From: JACMOY01 sp038322575
GTDB lineage: Bacteria > Actinomycetota > Actinomycetes > Actinomycetales > Angustibacteraceae
DNA: 34,979 nucleotides
Assembly: GCA_038322575.1 (NCBI GenBank)
Contig: JBBQGB010000034.1
Location: forward strand, 1 to 34,979
Direction of reading: 5' to 3'
Position numbers and translations under genes: made by a program. The notes beneath the pieces are model-generated. The model was not told where the DNA came from, did no database searches, and was given only the letters and a program-made list of their open reading frames with translations. Positions 31,686 through 34,979 of the stretch are shown piece by piece (the stretch's first letter is position 1; each line of letters starts with the position of its first letter).

Positions 31686-32745
31686 GCCGCTCCTTGACGT
31701 CCGCGACCTGCGGGTCACCTTCCGCAGCCGGCGCGGCGAGGCCCGGGCCGTCGACGGGCTGAGCTTCTCGCTCGCTGCGGGCGAGGTCCTCGGCATCGTC
31801 GGCGAGTCCGGCTCGGGCAAGAGCGTGTCGATGATGAGCATGCTCAGGCTGATCCGCGACCCCAACTGCACCGTCGAGGGTCAGGCGCTCTTCCGCGGCC
31901 GCGACCTGGTGGCCATGGACGACGACGAGCTGCGGGCTCTGCGCGGACGCGACGTCGCGATGATCTTCCAGGACCCGATGACCTCGCTCACCCCGGTCTA
32001 CACCGTCGGGTGGCACATCGCCGAGGCGCTGGGTGCGCACACGCGGGTGTCGAAGTCGGTGGCGCGGGCGCGCGCCGTCGAGCTGCTCGAGGAGGTCGGC
32101 ATCCCCGACCCGCACCGCCGCGTCGACGACTACCCGCACCAGTTCTCCGGCGGCATGCGCCAGCGCGCCGTCATCGCGATGGGCCTGGCCAACAACCCGG
32201 CGCTGCTGATCGCGGACGAGCCGACGACGGCGCTGGACGTGACCACGCAGGCGCAGGTGCTCGACCTGCTGCGCCGGCTGCGTCGCGACCACGGCTCGTC
32301 GATCGTCCTGATCACCCACGACATGGGGGTCGTCTCGCAGATCGCCGACCGCGTCCTGGTCATGTACGCCGGCCGGGCCGTCGAGCAGGGCCCCAAGACC
32401 GGCGTCTTCCACGACCCGCACCACCCGTACACGTGGGGCCTGCTGGGCTCCGTGCCGCGGGCCCGCGCCCCACGGGTACGCCGGTTGCCGGCGATCCCCG
32501 GCTCACCGGCGTCCGCGCTGACGACCCACGCGGGGTGCCCGTTCGCGCCCCGCTGCCGCCACCGGCACGACCGCTGCGACGAGCAGCCGCCGCTGGCGGG
32601 CGGTGAGCACGCCGACGCGTGCTGGCTGCCGGCCGAGGACCGTCGGTCGCTGCGCCGGCAGAGCGTCGCCGCGGCCGTCTCGGTCGGCGACCCCGGGCAG
32701 GTCGAGGTCGTGCCGAGCGACATCGCGATGCGGGGGGACGAGTGA
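31678..32745 (+). CDS. dppD: Peptide ABC importer ATPase, DppD type
   Basis: ATPase of 355 residues. Walker A GESGSGKSV, Q-loop IFQDPMTSL, signature FSGGMRQRAVIA, Walker B LLIADEPTTALD and switch His in LITHDMGVV. The C-terminal oligopeptide domain (HPYTWGLLGSVPR) has a Cys cluster (GCPFAPRCRHRHDRC) that in relatives binds an iron-sulphur cluster. The tail after residue 320 is longer than usual. GTG 31678 overlaps dppB; the stop overlaps dppF (GTGA). Confidence 0.93.
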   Translation: MPEPLLDVRDLRVTFRSRRGEARAVDGLSFSLAAGEVLGIVGESGSGKSVSMMSMLRLIRDPNCTVEGQALFRGRDLVAMDDDELRALRGRDVAMIFQDPMTSLTPVYTVGWHIAEALGAHTRVSKSVARARAVELLEEVGIPDPHRRVDDYPHQFSGGMRQRAVIAMGLANNPALLIADEPTTALDVTTQAQVLDLLRRLRRDHGSSIVLITHDMGVVSQIADRVLVMYAGRAVEQGPKTGVFHDPHHPYTWGLLGSVPRARAPRVRRLPAIPGSPASALTTHAGCPFAPRCRHRHDRCDEQPPLAGGEHADACWLPAEDRRSLRRQSVAAAVSVGDPGQVEVVPSDIAMRGDE

Positions 32746-33812
32746 ACGACGTCGAGCGCGGCGAGCTGCTGCTGCGTGCCACCGACGTCGTCAAGCACTT
32801 CCCGGTGCGGTCCGGTGGGATGCACCTGCGCGGCCAGCGGCCGGTGGTGCACGCCGTCGACGGCGTCTCGCTCGAGGTGCGTCGCGGCGAGACCCTCGGT
32901 GTGGTCGGCGAGTCCGGCTGCGGCAAGTCCACGCTGGGCCGCTGCCTCGTGCGTCTGACCGACCTGACGTCCGGCACCGTCGAGTACGCCGGCCAGGACA
33001 TCACCCGGCTGTCGCGGCGTCAGCTGCGGCCGGTGCGGCGCGACGTCCAGCTGGTGTTCCAGGACCCGTACGCCTCGCTGAACCCTCGTCGCCGGGTGGG
33101 TGACGTGGTCGCAGAACCGTTGCAGGTGCACGGTTTCGGCACGCCGGCCGAGATCCGGCGCCGGGTGGCCGAGCTGTTCGACGTCGTCGGCCTCTCGGCC
33201 GCGCACGTCGAGCGGTACCCGCACGAGTTCTCCGGCGGGCAGCGTCAGCGCATCGGCATCGCGCGGGCCCTCGCGATGGACCCCAAGCTGATCGTCGCCG
33301 ACGAGCCGGTGTCGGCCCTCGACGTCTCGATCCTGGCCCAGGTGCTCAACCTGTTCGCCGACCTGCGCAGGGACCTCGGGCTCGCGACCGTCTTCATCGC
33401 CCACGACCTCGGGGTGGTGGAGCACGTCAGCGACGACGTCGCCGTGATGTACCTCGGGCGCATCGTGGAGGACGGCCCCGCCGCCACCGTCCTTCGCGAC
33501 CCGCTGCACCCCTACACCCGGGCCCTGGTCGCCGCGATCCCCCATCCCGACCCACGACGACGGCTCACCCACGACCCGCTGCCCGGCGAGATCCCCAGTC
33601 CGGTGCACCCGCCGTCCGGGTGTGCCTTCCACCCGCGGTGCGCCCTGGCCCGGCCGGACTGCCGGTCTGCCGTACCCCGCCTGCTCCCCGTCCCGAACCG
33701 CCAGGCGGTCGCCTGCCCAGTGGTCACGGCACCCACCGACGACGACCCTCACTTCCCCGACCCCGCCACCCACCCACGACAAGGGAGCCCCGCGTGCCCA
33801 CGGCCCACGTGA
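32742..33812 (+). CDS. dppF: Peptide ABC importer ATPase, DppF type
   Basis: Second ATPase, 356 residues. Walker A GESGCGKST, Q-loop VFQDPYASLNPRRRVGD, signature FSGGQRQRIGIA, Walker B LIVADEPVSALDVS and switch IAHDLGVV. The oligopeptide domain has HPYTRALVAAIPHPDP and a Cys cluster GCAFHPRCALARPDC. With DppD it forms the heterodimeric motor. GTG 32742 overlaps dppD. The 3' end overlaps the next hydrolase gene by 19 bp, showing that hydrolase is part of the operon. Confidence 0.93.
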   Translation: MNDVERGELLLRATDVVKHFPVRSGGMHLRGQRPVVHAVDGVSLEVRRGETLGVVGESGCGKSTLGRCLVRLTDLTSGTVEYAGQDITRLSRRQLRPVRRDVQLVFQDPYASLNPRRRVGDVVAEPLQVHGFGTPAEIRRRVAELFDVVGLSAAHVERYPHEFSGGQRQRIGIARALAMDPKLIVADEPVSALDVSILAQVLNLFADLRRDLGLATVFIAHDLGVVEHVSDDVAVMYLGRIVEDGPAATVLRDPLHPYTRALVAAIPHPDPRRRLTHDPLPGEIPSPVHPPSGCAFHPRCALARPDCRSAVPRLLPVPNRQAVACPVVTAPTDDDPHFPDPATHPRQGSPACPRPT

Positions 33813-34594
33813 ACGACATCGACCTCAACTACGTGCTCGAGGGCGAGGGTGGGCAGACCATCGTGCTCATCAACGGCCTCGCCGACGACCTGGTGTCCTG
33901 GGACTTCCAGGTGCCGGCGCTGCTCGCGGCCGGGCACCGGGTGCTCCGCTTCGACAACCGGGGCATCGGCGAGTCGTCCGCCCCGGCCGGCCCCTACACC
34001 TCGCGGATGCTGGCCGACGATGCCAAGGCCCTGGTGGACCACCTGGGGCTGACCGACATCCACCTCATGGGGGTCTCGATGGGCGGGATGATCGCCCAGG
34101 AGTACGCCCTGGCGCACGGCAAGGACCTGCGCTCTCTCACCCTCGCCTGCACCTACCCGGCCCCGGGCGAGTTCTGCTCCCGGATGTTCGCCATGTGGGC
34201 CGACCTCGCCCGCGGGATGGGCGTCCCGTTCGTCATGCGCGACGTCTCGCTGTGGGCCTTCACGGTGCCGTTCTTCGAGACCAGGACCGCCGACGCCGTG
34301 GAGTTCGAGGACGCCATGGCAGGCCTGCCCATGTCGCTCGAGGCCTACCTGTCGCAGCTCAACGTCATCCAGCAGCACGACACGACCGACCGGCTCGGGC
34401 AGGTGTCGGTCCCGACCCTGGTAGTCGCCGGTGAGGAGGACATCCTCATCCCGGTCCGGCTCTCCCGCCGCCTGCACGACGGCATCGAGGGGTCCCGCTG
34501 GGCGACCGTCCCCGGCGGCCACGCCTGCCTGTGGGAGTCCCCCGACCCCTTCAACACGACCTTCCTCGACTTCGTCCAGACCACCTCCCGCTGA
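33794..34594 (+). CDS. Alpha/beta hydrolase
   Basis: Cytoplasmic hydrolase of 266 residues. NYVLEGEGGQTIVLINGLAD (the usual HG dipeptide reads NG), RFDNRGIGESS, nucleophile elbow GVSMGGM (Ser95), acid in EEDILIP and His in GGHACLWE. It fits the 3-oxoadipate enol-lactonase/haloperoxidase-like group, but the substrate is not readable. GTG 33794 has AAGGGAG 6 bases upstream and lies inside the end of dppF, so it is co-translated. With the first hydrolase it brackets the transporter, suggesting stepwise breakdown of the imported compound. Confidence 0.88.
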   Translation: MPTAHVNDIDLNYVLEGEGGQTIVLINGLADDLVSWDFQVPALLAAGHRVLRFDNRGIGESSAPAGPYTSRMLADDAKALVDHLGLTDIHLMGVSMGGMIAQEYALAHGKDLRSLTLACTYPAPGEFCSRMFAMWADLARGMGVPFVMRDVSLWAFTVPFFETRTADAVEFEDAMAGLPMSLEAYLSQLNVIQQHDTTDRLGQVSVPTLVVAGEEDILIPVRLSRRLHDGIEGSRWATVPGGHACLWESPDPFNTTFLDFVQTTSR

Positions 34595-34623
34595 CCCGCC
34601 GCCACCTGATCCAGGAGAACCGC

Positions 34624-34979
34624 ATGACGCTCGACCCCGCACCCCTGTCACGACGGGACCTGCTGCGCCGCGGCGGGCTCGTCGGGCTCGTCGCCCTCGG
34701 CGGCCCGTCCCTGCTCACCGCCTGCGGCTCCTCGACCGGCAAGACCGCCGCCGGCTCCGCCGGCGCGACGAAGACCCCGAGCCCCGGAGGGACGCTGAGG
34801 GCGGCCCTGACCGGTGAGCCGGACAGCCTGGACCCGGCCATCTCGTCGGTCTACACCGGCGCCCAGGTGTACGACGGGATCTTCAGCAAGCTGCTGGACA
34901 TCGACCCGTCCGGGGCGTTCGTCGGGGACCTGGCCAGGAGCTGGAAGGCCGTCGACGACTTGACCTGGACCTTCGAGCT
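34624..34979 (+). CDS. Second family 5 substrate-binding lipoprotein (partial)
   Basis: The first 118 codons of another DppA/OppA-type binding protein, cut by the window end. The signal is Tat-type (LSRRDLLRRGG, Arg10/Arg11) with a lipobox ending LLTAC (Cys34), unlike the Sec signal of the first binding protein. PGGTLRAALTGEPDSLDPAI and GAQVYDGIFSKLLDIDP mark the family. ATG 34624 has CAGGAGA 5 bases upstream and lies 29 bp after the hydrolase. Two binding proteins in one operon suggest two ligand ranges for one importer. Confidence 0.9.
   Translation, partial: MTLDPAPLSRRDLLRRGGLVGLVALGGPSLLTACGSSTGKTAAGSAGATKTPSPGGTLRAALTGEPDSLDPAISSVYTGAQVYDGIFSKLLDIDPSGAFVGDLARSWKAVDDLTWTFE

Noticed and set aside
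1..34979. Transposase, integrase, phage or toxin-antitoxin genes
   Set aside because: None of the called proteins shows such motifs. The only mobility hint is the paired 90-bp repeat.

Overview
The window is about 35 kb of very GC-rich DNA (roughly 70-75% G+C by eye) with dense coding, many GTG starts, GTGA/ATGA stop-start overlaps and TAnnnT -10 hexamers sitting 6-7 bases before start codons. Together with the gene families present (FadD-type ligase, DUF6328, PLDc_N, PhoD with a PHO box, BlaI/M56, one-TM Ser/Thr kinase) this points to a high-GC actinobacterium. No genus can be named from the sequence alone. No rRNA, tRNA, transposase, phage gene or CRISPR array was recognised. 36 protein genes are called, the last cut by the window end.

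Layout. 1-2370: an ABC-2 type exporter pair bracketed by two copies of a 90-bp repeat. 2370-4478: two tiny genes and a membrane-anchored metallophosphoesterase. 4479-10275: a response regulator / histidine kinase / unknown-protein operon, divergent from a LolA-like secreted protein and a second ABC-2 exporter; the divergent spacer carries three 23-bp semi-palindromes at exact 42-bp steps and an 11-bp tandem repeat. 10318-15247: quinone oxidoreductase, class III CoA-transferase, FadR-type GntR regulator and a long-chain acyl-CoA ligase. 15279-19333: two small membrane proteins, a structured 300-bp spacer, a beta-propeller protein, a deacetylase-like lipoprotein and an L,D-transpeptidase. 19341-23105: PhoD phosphatase behind a PHO box, a pirin and a Ser/Thr kinase. 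23091-26060: uppP-dedA divergent from blaI-M56 over one perfect dyad. 26068-34979: a GntR regulator divergent from a peptide-uptake operon (aminopeptidase-like hydrolase, binding protein, dppC, dppB, dppD, dppF, second hydrolase, second binding protein).

How the parts may work together (inference). Several modules concern the cell envelope. The two-component system probably senses an envelope signal and controls the LolA-like/ABC-2 module. BlaI/M56 is placed to control polyprenyl-phosphate carrier recycling by UppP and a DedA protein. The deacetylase-like lipoprotein and L,D-transpeptidase are divergent neighbours. PhoD would release phosphate outside the cell under PhoP control. The final operon would import peptides or related amides and process them with two alpha/beta hydrolases.

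Start codons were moved inward from the longest open frame where a ribosome site, a promoter or the family's usual N-terminus favoured it. Several long antisense frames are GC-driven shadows and were left out.
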